64,000 bases of DNA from Mycolicibacterium chubuense NBB4 (GCF_000266905.1 NC_018027.1:5332001-5396000); one strand, 5' to 3'. Shown: positions 26,501 through 35,317, counted from the stretch's first letter. Program-made: numbers and translations. Notes: a model not told the origin generated them from the sequence alone.

Positions 26501-27588
26501 GCATAGAGCGGCAGGACCTCCGTGCGGGTGTCCACGACGCCACGCAGCGCCTCTGCGGTGTCCCGGATCTCGCGCTCACCGGACAGGAACACCAGCACGT
26601 CGCCGGGCGGCTCGGCCTCCAGTTCGCGGACCGCGTCGATGATCGCGTCGGTGGGGTCGCGGATCTCGGTCCGCACGACTTCGTGATCCGGGTCGTCGGG
26701 GTCGTCGGAATCGGTCGCGGGAACCACGACTTCCAATGGCCGGTAACGGATCTCGACCGGATACGTGCGGCCTGACACCTCGACGATCGGCGCGGGCCCA
26801 TGTTCGGCTCCGCCGCTCCATCCGTGTTCGGCTCCGCCGCTCCATCCGTGTTCGGCTCCGCCGCTCCATCCGTGTTCGGCTCCGCCGAAGTGCGCCGCGA
26901 AGCGTTCCGGCTCGATCGTCGCCGACGTGACGATCACCTTGAGGTCGCGCCGCCGCGGCAACAGCTCCCGCAGGTAGCCGAGCAGGAAGTCGATGTTGAG
27001 GCTGCGTTCGTGCGCCTCGTCGATGATCAGGGTGTCGTAGCGCAGCAGCCGGCGGTCGCGCTGGATCTCGGCCAGCAGGATGCCGTCGGTCATGAGCTTG
27101 ACCAGGGTGCGGTCACTGGCCTGGTCGGTGAACCGCACGGTGTAGCCGACCGCCTCCCCCAGCGGCGTGTTCAGCTCGTCGGCGATGCGCTGAGCCACCG
27201 TGCGGGCGGCGAGCCGCCGCGGTTGGGTGTGGCCGATGGTGCCGCGGATTCCGCGACCGAGCTCCAGGCAGATCTTCGGCAGCTGGGTCGTCTTGCCCGA
27301 ACCCGTCTCACCCGCCACGATCACGACCTGGTTCGCGGCGATGGCGGCGGCCAGGTCGTCGCGCCGCTCGCTGACGGGCAGATCGGGGTAGCTGATCGCC
27401 GGGACGGCCGCTGCGCGCGCCGCGACCAGCGCCTCGGCCGCGGCGAACTGCTGCGCCAATTTCTCGAGCTGACCCGGGCTGGGCGAGCGCAGTTGTCTGA
27501 GCCGGCGGCCCAGCCGCGCGGCGTCGCGGATCGTCAGGCCGTCGAGCCGCGCGCGCAACGCACGGACGTCGGCACCAGACTCGGACAC
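23599..27588 (-). CDS. hrpA: ATP-dependent RNA helicase HrpA with an in-frame repeat insertion
   Basis: A 1329-residue DEAH-box helicase of the HrpA type. Walker A GETGSGKT is at 93-100, DEAH at 190-193 and the SAT motif in VTSATIEPERF near 220-230. NVAETSLTVPGIRYVVD and [12 protein letters not shown] form the second RecA domain, followed by the HA2/OB region and the long HrpA-specific C-terminus. Between SAT and the conserved APIVEVSGRTYPVE stretch lies a (GGAEHGWS)n insert at about residues 235-264, encoded by 24-bp repeats. HrpA acts in mRNA processing and rescue of collided ribosomes in E. coli. The GTG start is supported by a -10 box 7 nt upstream. Confidence 0.95.
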   Translation of the reverse strand: MSESGADVRALRARLDGLTIRDAARLGRRLRQLRSPSPGQLEKLAQQFAAAEALVAARAAAVPAISYPDLPVSERRDDLAAAIAANQVVIVAGETGSGKTTQLPKICLELGRGIRGTIGHTQPRRLAARTVAQRIADELNTPLGEAVGYTVRFTDQASDRTLVKLMTDGILLAEIQRDRRLLRYDTLIIDEAHERSLNIDFLLGYLRELLPRRRDLKVIVTSATIEPERFAAHFGGAEHGWSGGAEHGWSGGAEHGWSGGAEHGPAPIVEVSGRTYPVEIRYRPLEVVVPATDSDDPDDPDHEVVRTEIRDPTDAIIDAVRELEAEPPGDVLVFLSGEREIRDTAEALRGVVDTRTEVLPLYARLPTAEQQKVFSPHQGRRIVLSTNVAETSLTVPGIRYVVDPGTARISRYSRRTKVQRLPIEPISQASAAQRAGRSGRTAPGVCIRLYSEEDFAARPRYTDPEILRTNLAAVILQMAALGFGDIDNFGFLDPPDARSIRDGIALLQELGAFDGEAALTDLGRRLARIPVDPRLGRMILQADTEGCVREVLVLAAALSIPDPRERPTDREEAARGKHARFADEHSDFTSFLNLWRYLGEQRKERSGNSFRRMCREEFLHYLRIREWQDLVGQLRGICRELGVTEQDAPADAARVHAALTAGLLSHVGMRETDGRTYLGARNAKFVLAPGSVLSKRPPRWVVVADLVETSRLYGRIAARIDPEGLERVAGHLVQRTYSEPHWDAERGAVMAYERVTLYGLPLVARRRVGYAQVDPAVARELFIRHALVDGEWNPRHHFFRDNARLREELTELEDRARRRDLLVGDDEIFAFYDARIPADVVSGRHFDGWWRKQRHKTPDLLTLRREDLLRSEAGEEQPDAWRAGDLSLPLSYRYEPGAADDGVTVHVPVDVLARLGGDEFAWQVPALREELLTALIKSLPKDLRRNFVPAPDTARALLATIDPGSGPLLDAVQRELRRRTGILVPIDAFDLAKVPAHLRVTFAVEAADGAVVSRGKDLGELQNRLAAPARQAVADTVAGDLERSGLRDWPGDLDEIPRVVERTAASGHAVRGYPALVDNRKAVDLRVFATTAERDAAMPAGSRRLVRLAGPATTKAVERALDLRTRLVLGTNPDGSLAALLDDCADAAVQTLVPSPVWTRAEFAAARDRLSAGLAEATLGVVRRVEGVLAALHEVELALPDAPAPGQAEAVADIRAQLARLLPSGFVAATGAAHLGDLTRYLRAIVRRLERLPQAPGADRERMARVASVQRAYDDLRAALSPARAAAPDVADIARMIEELRVSLWAQQLGTPRPVSEQRIHRALDKIHG
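26801..26888. repeat. 24-bp tandem repeat (3 full copies plus partial) inside hrpA
   Basis: Three identical 24-bp units (26801-26824, 26825-26848, 26849-26872) and a partial fourth copy run to about 26888. They read GGAEHGWS per unit in the hrpA frame on the minus strand. As a multiple of three, the array changes length without breaking the frame. Confidence 0.95.
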
Positions 27589-27595
27589 CCCGGCA

Positions 27596-27601
27596 ACAAT
27601 A
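27596..27601 (-). promoter_or_regulatory. -10 box (TATTGT) for a leaderless hrpA mRNA
   Basis: On the minus strand TATTGT is exactly 7 nt before the hrpA GTG at 27588, and no Shine-Dalgarno sequence intervenes. Confidence 0.55.
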
Positions 27602-27625
27602 GGCGGCCGCCGGCGGGCGCCCCCG

Positions 27626-28009
27626 TCAGCGGGGCGCGACCCTGCGGCTCCGGACGAACAGCACTGCCGCCGCGAGGATCACCTCGGCCAGCGCCACCAC
27701 GGTCGCCAGCTCCATAGCCACGGGCAGGCCCGCCGCGGTGCCGACGGCACCGCCGTGGTGGTGGCCCCCGGTCATCGGCATGTGCACGCCGATCATCGCC
27801 AGGTTCATCACCGCGACGAGCACCCAACTGCGCGTGGTGTCGAACCGCCACAGCTCGTAGGCGCAGTACAGGCAGCCGGCCAGCATCACCGTCATCACGC
27901 CGGCAGCCCATGCGCTGCCGCTACCGGGCAGCGAACCGCCGTGCAGCGCAGCCGAACACACGGCGAGCAGCGCCCCGAGCCGGCCGACGGGCGATGTGGT
28001 CATACCCAA
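27626..28009 (-). CDS. Small multi-span membrane protein with His-rich loop
   Basis: About 125-127 residues with four hydrophobic segments. The loop between segments 3 and 4 carries MTGGHHHGGAVG, a possible metal-binding stretch. It begins with TTG at 28009 or more probably the ATG two codons later at 28003. I do not recognise a family. It lies alone between hrpA and the MetF-like gene, in the same orientation as both. Confidence 0.65.
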   Translation of the reverse strand: MGMTTSPVGRLGALLAVCSAALHGGSLPGSGSAWAAGVMTVMLAGCLYCAYELWRFDTTRSWVLVAVMNLAMIGVHMPMTGGHHHGGAVGTAAGLPVAMELATVVALAEVILAAAVLFVRSRRVAPR

Positions 28010-28045
28010 GTAGACCGCGGACCGGCCAGAACTTCATCGGGAACG

Positions 28046-28939
28046 TCAGGGTTTGTCGGGAGCCCAGTACTCGAGCATCTCGGCGAACGTCTCGAACGCG
28101 GCGGTGTTGATGCCGTAGGCCGCCTCGAAGTGCACCGACATCGGGAAGCCGAGGCTGCCGACACCGTCGACGACGCGCTTGTACAGATCCACCATCAGGG
28201 CCCGGCGCCCGGCGGGTTCGGTGTCGGAGAGCTTCCGGACGAACTCCTGCTCGGCGGCGACGGCCTCGTTGCCCGGGTCCTGGATCAGCCAGTTGATCAG
28301 ACGGACGCGGTTCTCCACCTTCGGGACGAAACCGAACGAGAGCAGGATCTCCGGCCGGTGCTCGGTGGTGGCGGCGAAGTCGGTGAGGAAGCCGACGATC
28401 GCGTCGGAGTACAGCAGCTGCGTCATCCCGTAGGTCGCGCCGCGGTCGCACTTGAAGTTGAACCGGCCGTGTTCGCCCTCGCGGGTCGGGATCAGGATGA
28501 CGCCGCGGTTCTCGACGACATCGTCGAACAGCGAGAGCGCATCGGTCGGCGCCACCCCGGACCCCTCGCCGTCGCTGAGCGTGCGCGGCACGCCGACGAA
28601 CGCGATGCCCTCGAAGCCGCTGTCGCGCAGCCGGGTCAGCCGGGCGCGCAGCGCGGCCTCGTCGGTGAACGCGGTGACCTGCGTGCACAGCCCCTTGATG
28701 CCGGGCAGCTCGGGCTTGATGATCGTCCAGAAGTCCAGAACGTCGAGCTTGGGCTTCATCTCGATGGGACGGTCGCTGTCCTCCTCGATCATCCCGGGGA
28801 TCATCACGTGCCGGACGCGTCCGGCGACCCCGGCCTCGGCCGAACAGCGCAGCACCTTCTCGGCGTCCTCCAGTGCCTGCTCCCTGCCGCGTTCGGCGTT
28901 CGGAGGCACCAGCTCCAAGGCGATGGTGTTCAGGCTCAC
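28046..28939 (-). CDS. Mycobacterial methylenetetrahydrofolate reductase-like protein (short MetF)
   Basis: About 297 residues with a TIM-barrel resembling MetF: LNTIALELVPPNAERGREQALEDAEKVL at the start, RVRHVMIPGMIEEDSDRP, and NRGVILIPTREGEHGRFNFKCDRGATYGMTQLLYS. Family role: reduction of 5,10-methylene- to 5-methyl-tetrahydrofolate for methionine synthesis. Short mycobacterial enzymes of this kind have been reported to be monomeric, NADH-dependent and flavin-free. The GTG at 28939 is chosen because GGAG precedes it at proper spacing and the conserved sequence starts there; the frame is open to 29017. Assignment rests on overall resemblance. Confidence 0.7.
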   Translation of the reverse strand: MSLNTIALELVPPNAERGREQALEDAEKVLRCSAEAGVAGRVRHVMIPGMIEEDSDRPIEMKPKLDVLDFWTIIKPELPGIKGLCTQVTAFTDEAALRARLTRLRDSGFEGIAFVGVPRTLSDGEGSGVAPTDALSLFDDVVENRGVILIPTREGEHGRFNFKCDRGATYGMTQLLYSDAIVGFLTDFAATTEHRPEILLSFGFVPKVENRVRLINWLIQDPGNEAVAAEQEFVRKLSDTEPAGRRALMVDLYKRVVDGVGSLGFPMSVHFEAAYGINTAAFETFAEMLEYWAPDKP

Positions 28940-29121
28940 AACATTGCTCCACATCGTCGGCACGAGTTCCCGGCGGCCGATCGACACCTGCTGGTCGACC
29001 CGGCATTCCCCCGCCACCGGCGGTGAATCACCATACCGATTCGTGCGTCGGCGGGCTCGGCGCGGAGCGCCCCCGGCCCGCAGCCCCGGCGCGGGTGAGC
29101 TTTCATGGGAGGGGAGTCCCC

Positions 29122-30273
29122 ATGAGCATCCAGACCTCGACGACGCGCACCCCGGTCCGTGTCCTGCTTCTGACGCTGGCCGCGATCGCGACTGTCCTCG
29201 CGGCCTGCACCGGCGTCCAGCCCGGGCCGACGGGCGCCTCGGGCTCCGGCCCGAAACCGAGCTCGCCGTTCGATCCGACCACCCAGCCCGCTGTGACCGG
29301 ACCGCTGCTGGCTTACCGCGCGTCCGACGAGATCGGCCTGGTCGACGGTACGAAGGTCGTCGCCAAGGCGGCGGGCGAGTTCCCCCCGGCCAACGACCTC
29401 ATCGCCACCGAGGACGACCGCTTCGTGTTCGCCCGCACCGCCGACGGCCGGCTGGCGGTCATCGACGTCGCGAATCGCCGCGGCACCACCCGCCCGATCC
29501 CGGTGGGACCGGTGCTCGGCACCGCCGGCCAGAGCACGATCGTGTGGTGGGAGCAGCCCGACCGGCTGATGCGACTGGACCTCGCCGACCCGAATTCGCA
29601 GCCGGTACTGGCTCAGGCCGTCGCTCTGCCTCCGGTCGCCGGCGGCCAGTCCGGCGAGCCGCGCCTGCTGGTGGCGCGAGGCGGCACGGCCGTCCTCGCC
29701 CGCGTCGAAGGACCGCCGTCACCGTTCGGCGGACCCGACACGCTCTACGCGGTGCGCGGGCCCGGTGCGCCGTCACCGCTCGGCCAGGTGGACGCGAACA
29801 GCCCGGTGTCCGTGGCCCGGCTCAGCCCGGACGGGGCGTCGCTGGCGTACGCGGTCTATCGCGCGACCGACGCCGGGTGCGGTGCGGCGGCGGTGGTGCA
29901 GTCCAATGCGAACGGCGCGCAGCAGACGTTCGAGGTGGCCGGTTCGGACGCGGCCGCGGGATCGCGGGTGACCAAGCTGTGGTGGCCGAGCGAGGGAGCG
30001 CCGAAACTCAGCCTGACCACGTGGCGGTGCGGCCGGCCCGCGACGGACCCGCCGGTGGTGTGGCAGCTGGCCGGCGACCACATCGAGCAGACCGCACCGC
30101 CGACGGCCGCGCTGCAGACCGCGGAGTTGGAGCCGGGCCGGCGCGCGCTGATCCTGCCGAAGACGGCGTCCTACGGCGAGCCGGTCGGGACGCTCGTGTA
30201 CGAGGAGAGCTCGCGGCGCTTCCCGATCAAGGACGGCGTCGACGCGATCGCGGTCATCCAGCCGTCTCCGTAG
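29122..30273 (+). CDS. Lipoprotein with beta-propeller-like domain
   Basis: A 383-residue exported protein. A very strong ribosome site (GGGAGGGGAG) precedes the ATG. The signal peptide ends in a lipobox (VLAAC, Cys near residue 29), then a Gly/Pro/Ser linker. The rest has repeated short strands with [32 protein letters not shown] and [17 protein letters not shown], resembling TolB/WD40-like blades. Function is unknown. Its TAG overlaps the selO -10 box, so the two genes are adjacent but probably have separate promoters. Confidence 0.75.
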   Translation: MSIQTSTTRTPVRVLLLTLAAIATVLAACTGVQPGPTGASGSGPKPSSPFDPTTQPAVTGPLLAYRASDEIGLVDGTKVVAKAAGEFPPANDLIATEDDRFVFARTADGRLAVIDVANRRGTTRPIPVGPVLGTAGQSTIVWWEQPDRLMRLDLADPNSQPVLAQAVALPPVAGGQSGEPRLLVARGGTAVLARVEGPPSPFGGPDTLYAVRGPGAPSPLGQVDANSPVSVARLSPDGASLAYAVYRATDAGCGAAAVVQSNANGAQQTFEVAGSDAAAGSRVTKLWWPSEGAPKLSLTTWRCGRPATDPPVVWQLAGDHIEQTAPPTAALQTAELEPGRRALILPKTASYGEPVGTLVYEESSRRFPIKDGVDAIAVIQPSP

Positions 30274-30276
30274 GCT
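30271..30276 (+). promoter_or_regulatory. -10 box (TAGGCT) for a leaderless selO mRNA
   Basis: TAGGCT overlaps the upstream gene's TAG stop and lies exactly 7 nt before the selO GTG at 30284. A GATGAG stretch in between is too close to act as a ribosome site. Confidence 0.5.
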
Positions 30277-30283
30277 GGATGAG

Positions 30284-31744
30284 GTGAACATCGCGCTAGA
30301 GAGCCGCTTCGCCGCCGAACTCCCGGAGCTCGCGGTGCGCTGGAAAGCCGAAGACGCACCCGACCCGCGATTGCTGGTACTCAACGAACCGCTGGCCCGC
30401 GACCTCGGGCTGGACCCCTCCTGGCTGAGCAGCCCCGAGGGTCTGGCACTGCTGGTGGGCACGGCCGTCCCGGCCGACGCCACACCGGTCGCCCAGGGCT
30501 ACGCCGGACACCAGTTCGGCAATCTGGTCCCCCGGCTGGGCGACGGCCGGGCCCTGCTGCTCGGCGAGCTCCTCGACGTCTCGGGCGGCGTGCGGGACCT
30601 GCACCTGAAGGGCTCGGGCCGCACGCCGTTCGCCCGGGGTGGTGACGGGCTGGCGGCCGTCGGGCCGATGCTGCGCGAATACGTCATCAGCGAGGCGATG
30701 CACGCGCTGCACATCCCCACGACACGGGCGCTGGCCGTGGTGTCCACCGGCCGTCCCGTGCGCCGGGAGACGGTCCTGCCCGGTGCGGTGCTGGCCCGGG
30801 TGGCCGCGAGCCACGTGCGGGTCGGCAGCTTCCAGTACGCGGCGATGATCGCGCAGGCGCCCGGGGGCGACCCCGATCTGCTGCGCCGGCTCGCCGACCA
30901 CGCGATCGCCCGGCACCATCCGGCGGCCGCCGAGGCCGATCACCGCTATCTGGCGTTGTTCAACGCGGTCATCGCCGCGCAGGCGGACCTGGTCGCCCGG
31001 TGGATGCTGGTCGGCTTCATCCACGGCGTGATGAACACCGACAACATGACGATCTCCGGCGAGACCATCGACTACGGGCCGTGCGCGTTCATGGAGGCCT
31101 TCGATCCCGCGACGGTGTACAGCTCGATCGACAGCTGGGGCCGGTACGCCTACGGCAATCAGCCCGCGATCGCACTGTGGAACCTCGCCCGGTTCGCCGA
31201 GGCGCTGCTCCCTCTGTTCGACGAGGACACCGAGAAGGCGGTCGCGCTGGCCGAGGCGTCGCTGGGTGCGTTCCAGGGGCGCTACGAGTCGGCCTGGTCG
31301 CAGGGCATGCGGGCGAAACTCGGTGTGCCCGACGCGCCGGCCGAGGTCGTGGATCCGCTCGTCGGCGAGCTGCTCGAGCAGATGAAGCAGAGCCGCGTCG
31401 ACCACACGTCGTTCTACCGGCGGCTCGGGCAGGCAGCCCGCGGGGACGCCGGGCCGGTCCGTGGCGAGTTCGTCGACCTGGCGGCGTTCGACGCCTGGGC
31501 CGGGCGATGGCGCGCGCTGAGGCCGCGAGCCGACGTCATGGAGCGCGTGAACCCGGTGTACATCCCGCGCAACCACCTCGTTGAGGAGGCGCTGACGGCA
31601 GCCACCGACGGTGACCTCGGGCCGGTCGAGCGACTGCTGGAGGCCGTCCGGTCGCCGTTCACCGAGCGGCCCGGCTTCGAGCGCTACGCCGAGCCGGGAG
31701 CGCAGGAGTTCGCTGCGTCGTTCCGAACGTTCTGTGGAACCTGA
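30284..31744 (+). CDS. selO: SelO/YdiU-family protein adenylyltransferase
   Basis: A 486-residue pseudokinase-fold enzyme that in studied homologues transfers AMP from ATP to Ser/Thr/Tyr of target proteins under oxidative stress. Family cues are [53 protein letters not shown] (nucleotide-binding loop), [31 protein letters not shown] (the metal-binding Asn/Asp residues of the inverted active site) and [15 protein letters not shown] near the C-terminus. Length is typical. The mycobacterial targets are unknown. A separate downstream promoter serves the WS/DGAT gene. Confidence 0.94.
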   Translation: MNIALESRFAAELPELAVRWKAEDAPDPRLLVLNEPLARDLGLDPSWLSSPEGLALLVGTAVPADATPVAQGYAGHQFGNLVPRLGDGRALLLGELLDVSGGVRDLHLKGSGRTPFARGGDGLAAVGPMLREYVISEAMHALHIPTTRALAVVSTGRPVRRETVLPGAVLARVAASHVRVGSFQYAAMIAQAPGGDPDLLRRLADHAIARHHPAAAEADHRYLALFNAVIAAQADLVARWMLVGFIHGVMNTDNMTISGETIDYGPCAFMEAFDPATVYSSIDSWGRYAYGNQPAIALWNLARFAEALLPLFDEDTEKAVALAEASLGAFQGRYESAWSQGMRAKLGVPDAPAEVVDPLVGELLEQMKQSRVDHTSFYRRLGQAARGDAGPVRGEFVDLAAFDAWAGRWRALRPRADVMERVNPVYIPRNHLVEEALTAATDGDLGPVERLLEAVRSPFTERPGFERYAEPGAQEFAASFRTFCGT

Positions 31745-31755
31745 CGAGACGGGCG

Positions 31756-31761
31756 TACCGT
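31756..31761 (+). promoter_or_regulatory. -10 box (TACCGT) for the WS/DGAT gene
   Basis: TACCGT is 6 nt before the GTG at 31768 in the 23-bp gap after selO, and no ribosome site is seen. It fits a leaderless start. Confidence 0.45.
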
Positions 31762-31767
31762 TGCGCC

Positions 31768-33192
31768 GTGAGCGCCATCACCAAGAGGCTTGGTCTGCAG
31801 GATCTGCTGTTCATCTACGGCGAGACGCCGAGTTCCAAGATGCACGTCGCCGGGTTGTTGCCGTTCACGCCGCCCGCCGACGCCTCGAGTGACTACCTGC
31901 GGGAGATGATCGCCGACGCGCGCCGGCAGGAGGTGATGGCGCCGTGGAACCTGAAGCTGGCGCATCCGCGGTTGCAGTTCAGCCCGCTGCACAGCTGGGT
32001 CACCGATGACGACTTCGACTTCGACTACCACGTGCGGCGGTCCGCGCTGGCCAGCCCGGGAGACGAACGCGAGCTCGGCATCCTGGTGTCGCGGTTGCAC
32101 AGCAACCATCTCGATCTGACCCGTCCGCCGTGGGAACTGCACGTCATCGAGGGACTCGAGGGCGGGCGCTTTGCGCTGTACCTGAAGATCCACCACGCGC
32201 TCGTCGACGGGTACACCGCGATGCGGATGCTCAGCCGCAGCCTGTCGACCGACCCGCGGTCGAAGGACACCCGGATGTTCTTCAACACCCCGCTGCCGAA
32301 GAAGTCGCGCCCGCCGCAGCAGGCCGGCCCGTCGAATCCGCTGACCTCGGCGCTGCGGGCGGTCGGCGGCATAGGGGCCACGGTGGCCGGCGGGGTGAGT
32401 TCGGCGCTCGACCTGACACAGGCCGTCGTCAACACCCAGATCCGCCGCGACGGCGAGTATTCGCAGATCGCCGGATCGGCGTCGGCGCCGCACAGCATCC
32501 TGAACGCCCGGATCAGCCGCAACCGGCGGTTCGCCACCCAGCAGTACGAGTTCGACCGGCTGAAGAAGCTCAGTGCGCAGCATGGCGCGACGATCAACGA
32601 CGTGGCGCTGGCGATCATCGGCGGCGGGCTGCGCTCGTTCCTCAGCGACTTCGACAAGCTGCCCGATCGCTCGCTGATCGCGTTCCTTCCGGTCAACGTC
32701 CGCCCCAAGGGGGACGAGGGCGGCGGCAACGCGGTGGGCGCCATCCTCGCGCCGATGGGCACCGACATCGAGGACCCGGTCGATCGACTCGAGGCGATCA
32801 CCGCGGCGACGCACGCGGCGAAGGCGCAGCTGCAGACGATGTCGCCGGCGGCCATCATCGCCTACAGCGCGGCACTGCTGGCACCGGCCGGCGGGCAGAT
32901 CGCCGGTGCTCTGACCGGCGTGCAACCGCCGTGGCCCTATACGTTCAACCTGTGCGTGTCGAATGTGCCCGGCCCGCGGGAACCGTTGTACTTCAACGGC
33001 TCTCGACTGGAAGCCACCTATCCGGTGTCGATCCCGATCCACGGCATGGCGTTGAACATCACGCTGCAGAGTTACGCCGACACCATGAATCTCGGCTTCG
33101 TCGGATGTCGCGACCGCCTGCCGCACCTGCAGCGGCTGGCCGTGTACACCGGTGATGCGCTCGCCGACCTGGAGAAGGCGTCGGCGAGTTGA
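31768..33192 (+). CDS. Wax ester synthase/diacylglycerol acyltransferase (WS/DGAT)
   Basis: A 474-residue bifunctional acyltransferase that makes storage triacylglycerol or wax esters from acyl-CoA. The condensation-type active-site motif HHxxxDG is present as IHHALVDGYT near residue 148-157. NDVALAIIGGGLRSFL and FNLCVSNVPGPREPLYFNGSRL (the conserved PLW/NVPGP region) are further family marks. Mycobacteria carry many paralogues; this one starts with VSAITKRLGLQDLLF. It acts at the membrane/lipid-droplet surface. A 22-bp inverted repeat follows its stop codon. Confidence 0.93.
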   Translation: MSAITKRLGLQDLLFIYGETPSSKMHVAGLLPFTPPADASSDYLREMIADARRQEVMAPWNLKLAHPRLQFSPLHSWVTDDDFDFDYHVRRSALASPGDERELGILVSRLHSNHLDLTRPPWELHVIEGLEGGRFALYLKIHHALVDGYTAMRMLSRSLSTDPRSKDTRMFFNTPLPKKSRPPQQAGPSNPLTSALRAVGGIGATVAGGVSSALDLTQAVVNTQIRRDGEYSQIAGSASAPHSILNARISRNRRFATQQYEFDRLKKLSAQHGATINDVALAIIGGGLRSFLSDFDKLPDRSLIAFLPVNVRPKGDEGGGNAVGAILAPMGTDIEDPVDRLEAITAATHAAKAQLQTMSPAAIIAYSAALLAPAGGQIAGALTGVQPPWPYTFNLCVSNVPGPREPLYFNGSRLEATYPVSIPIHGMALNITLQSYADTMNLGFVGCRDRLPHLQRLAVYTGDALADLEKASAS

Positions 33193-33200
33193 CCCCGATC

Positions 33201-33261
33201 GCCGAGCGCACGGTTGTTGCGCAGAATTGCCGGGATTTCGCGCAACAACCGTACGCTCGGC
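33201..33261. repeat. 22-bp inverted repeat downstream of WS/DGAT
   Basis: Arms 33201-33222 and 33240-33261 are complementary at 21 of 22 positions around a 17-nt AT-richer loop. It starts 8 bp after the WS/DGAT stop and ends 28 bp before the aminotransferase start. It may be a terminator, a regulator site or a small dispersed palindromic element. Confidence 0.8.
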
Positions 33262-33289
33262 GCGCGTCCAGACCAGTGAAAGAACTGAC

Positions 33290-34675
33290 ATGACCCTGAC
33301 CGACGACACCGCCACTCTCCCCAACGGCCTCACGGTCGACGCCGCCCGCGCCGAGGCGGCCCGCGCCTACGAACTCGACCGCACCCACGTGTTCCATTCG
33401 TGGTCGGCGCAGGCCGAGATCAGCCCGATGACGATCACGGCCTCCGAGGGCTGTTACATCTGGGACGGCGACGGCAATCGTCTGCTGGACTTCTCCTCGA
33501 TGCTGGTGAACACCAACATCGGCCATCAGCACCCCAAAGTCGTTGCCGCCATTGCTGATCAGGCCGCCAAACTGTGCACGGTGGCGCCGCAGCACGCCAA
33601 CGCGGCCCGGTCGGAGGCGGCCCGGCTGATCGCCGAGCGCACGCCCGGTCAGCTGAACAAGATCTTCTTCACCAACGGCGGCGCCGACGCCGTCGAGCAC
33701 GCGGTGCGGATGGCCCGGTTGCACACCGGCCGCTACAAGGTGCTCTCCCGGTACCGCTCCTACCACGGCGGCACCGAGACCGCGATCAACCTGACCGGTG
33801 ACCCGCGGCGCTGGCCCAACGACCACGGCAACGCGGGGATCGTCCACTTCTTCGGCCCCTTCCTGTACCGATCGCAGTTCCACGCCACCACCGAGGCCGA
33901 GGAGACCGAGCGGGCCCTGGCACACCTGCACGACCTGATCCGCATGGAGGGTCCGTCGACCATCGCCGCGATCATCCTCGAGTCGATTCCCGGCACCGCC
34001 GGCATCATGGTGCCCCCGCCGGGATATCTCGCCGGTGTGCGCGCCCTGTGCGACGAGTACGGCATCGTCTACATCGCCGACGAGGTGATGGCGGGTTTCG
34101 GTCGCTCCGGAAAGTGGTTCGCCATCGACCATTTCGGTGTGACACCGGATCTGCTCACCTTCGCCAAGGGTGTCAACTCCGGCTACGTCCCGCTCGGCGG
34201 GGTGGCGATCAGCCCGCAGATCTACGAGACGTTCGCCCACCGCGCCTACCCGGGCGGGCTGACCTACTCCGGGCATCCGCTGGCGACGGCCGCGGCGGTC
34301 GCGACCATCACCGCGATGGCGCAGGAGGGCATCGTCGAGAACGCCGCGCGCATCGGCAGCGAGGTCCTCGGCCCCGCGCTGCAGGAGCTGGCGTCCAGGC
34401 ACCGCTGTGTCGGCGAGGTGCGCGGCACGGGTGTGTTCTGGGCGGTCGAGCTGGTGGCCGACCAGGCGACGCGCGAGCCGCTCGCCCCCTACGGAAGCTC
34501 CAGTGCGGCAATGAATTCCGTGATCGCCGACTGCAAGAAGGCCGGCATGCTGCCGTTCGCCAACTACAACCGCATCCACATGGTGCCGCCCTGCATCGTC
34601 ACCGAGGAGCAGGTGCGCGAAGGCGTGGCGATACTCGACAAGGCGCTCGAGGCGGCCGACGCGGCGCTGGCCTGA
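33290..34675 (+). CDS. Class III PLP-dependent aminotransferase
   Basis: A 461-residue omega-aminotransferase of the subgroup-II type. GCYIWDGDGNRLLDFSSMLVNTNIGH is at residues ~55-80, KIFFTNGGADAVEHAVRMAR near 124-143 (PLP phosphate loop), and GIVYIADEVMAGFGRSGKWFA near 257-277 (Asp pairing with PLP). The PLP lysine lies in LLTFAKGVNSGYVPLGG near 288-304. Family substrates include beta-alanine, taurine, GABA and polyamines with pyruvate as acceptor; the substrate here is not decided. The ATG at 33290 follows an AAAGAA purine stretch, and an open frame further upstream runs through the palindrome and is not likely used. Confidence 0.9.
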   Translation: MTLTDDTATLPNGLTVDAARAEAARAYELDRTHVFHSWSAQAEISPMTITASEGCYIWDGDGNRLLDFSSMLVNTNIGHQHPKVVAAIADQAAKLCTVAPQHANAARSEAARLIAERTPGQLNKIFFTNGGADAVEHAVRMARLHTGRYKVLSRYRSYHGGTETAINLTGDPRRWPNDHGNAGIVHFFGPFLYRSQFHATTEAEETERALAHLHDLIRMEGPSTIAAIILESIPGTAGIMVPPPGYLAGVRALCDEYGIVYIADEVMAGFGRSGKWFAIDHFGVTPDLLTFAKGVNSGYVPLGGVAISPQIYETFAHRAYPGGLTYSGHPLATAAAVATITAMAQEGIVENAARIGSEVLGPALQELASRHRCVGEVRGTGVFWAVELVADQATREPLAPYGSSSAAMNSVIADCKKAGMLPFANYNRIHMVPPCIVTEEQVREGVAILDKALEAADAALA

Positions 34676-34678
34676 GTC

Positions 34679-35317
34679 CTAGTCGCCGAGTTCTCCGCTG
34701 ATGCCCCGTTCGAGCGCCACCCGCGCCCGCTCGGGCAGCACGACCAAACCGTCGAGTTCCCGCCGCGCGAGCCGGTAGGCCCGGTCGCGCTCCTGCGGGG
34801 TCGCGGCGGTGTCGGCAGCCACCCGCAGCAGCCGCTGCGCGCGGGTGAGGCGGTCCTGCTCCTCCCGGGAGAAGGCGGCCCGCCGCCGGCGGATCGCCTC
34901 GGCTTCGGCGACGTCGAACGCGGTGACGTACTCCTGGACCGCTTCGAGGTACTCCCGCATCGCGTGGCGATCGTCGAGGAGGTCGGCGGGGTCCGCGGGC
35001 CGCAGGAAGTCGGCCCGCAGCTTGGCCCGGTGGAACCGCTCCGTGAGCGGGTCGCGCATATCGGTCATCAGCGGATAGTCCAGCAGCTTCGCCACGTCGA
35101 TCTCGTAGTCCAGCCACCGGGTGTCGGTGCGGTCGTGCTCCTCGACGGTGCGCAGGATCGCTCGCCGCGACGCCGCCGCCGCAGTACCGGTCGCGGGCGG
35201 CAGTTCCGGTTCGGCACGGCCGCGCGCGGACATGACGGCCCGGTACGTCGCGTAGCCCGCACCGACGAGCGGCACCAGCACGAGCAGTAGTTCGATCAGT
35301 CGGATGACCAGGCCCAC
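34679..35317 (-). CDS. Membrane-anchored helical hypothetical protein
   Basis: A 212-residue protein with one N-terminal membrane segment (residues ~3-25, IRLIELLLVLVPLVGAGYATY). A long charged helical region follows, rich in Arg/Glu/Ala (VAEAEAIRRRRAAFSREEQDRLTRAQRLL), with coiled-coil character. Similar single-pass proteins are conserved in mycobacteria without known role. It is convergent with the aminotransferase gene, with only 3 bp between stops. GTG start. Confidence 0.75.
   Translation of the reverse strand: MGLVIRLIELLLVLVPLVGAGYATYRAVMSARGRAEPELPPATGTAAAASRRAILRTVEEHDRTDTRWLDYEIDVAKLLDYPLMTDMRDPLTERFHRAKLRADFLRPADPADLLDDRHAMREYLEAVQEYVTAFDVAEAEAIRRRRAAFSREEQDRLTRAQRLLRVAADTAATPQERDRAYRLARRELDGLVVLPERARVALERGISGELGD

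Noticed and set aside
26801..26888. Possible CRISPR array
   Set aside because: The 24-bp units are directly adjacent without spacers and are translated in frame within hrpA; no cas genes are present.
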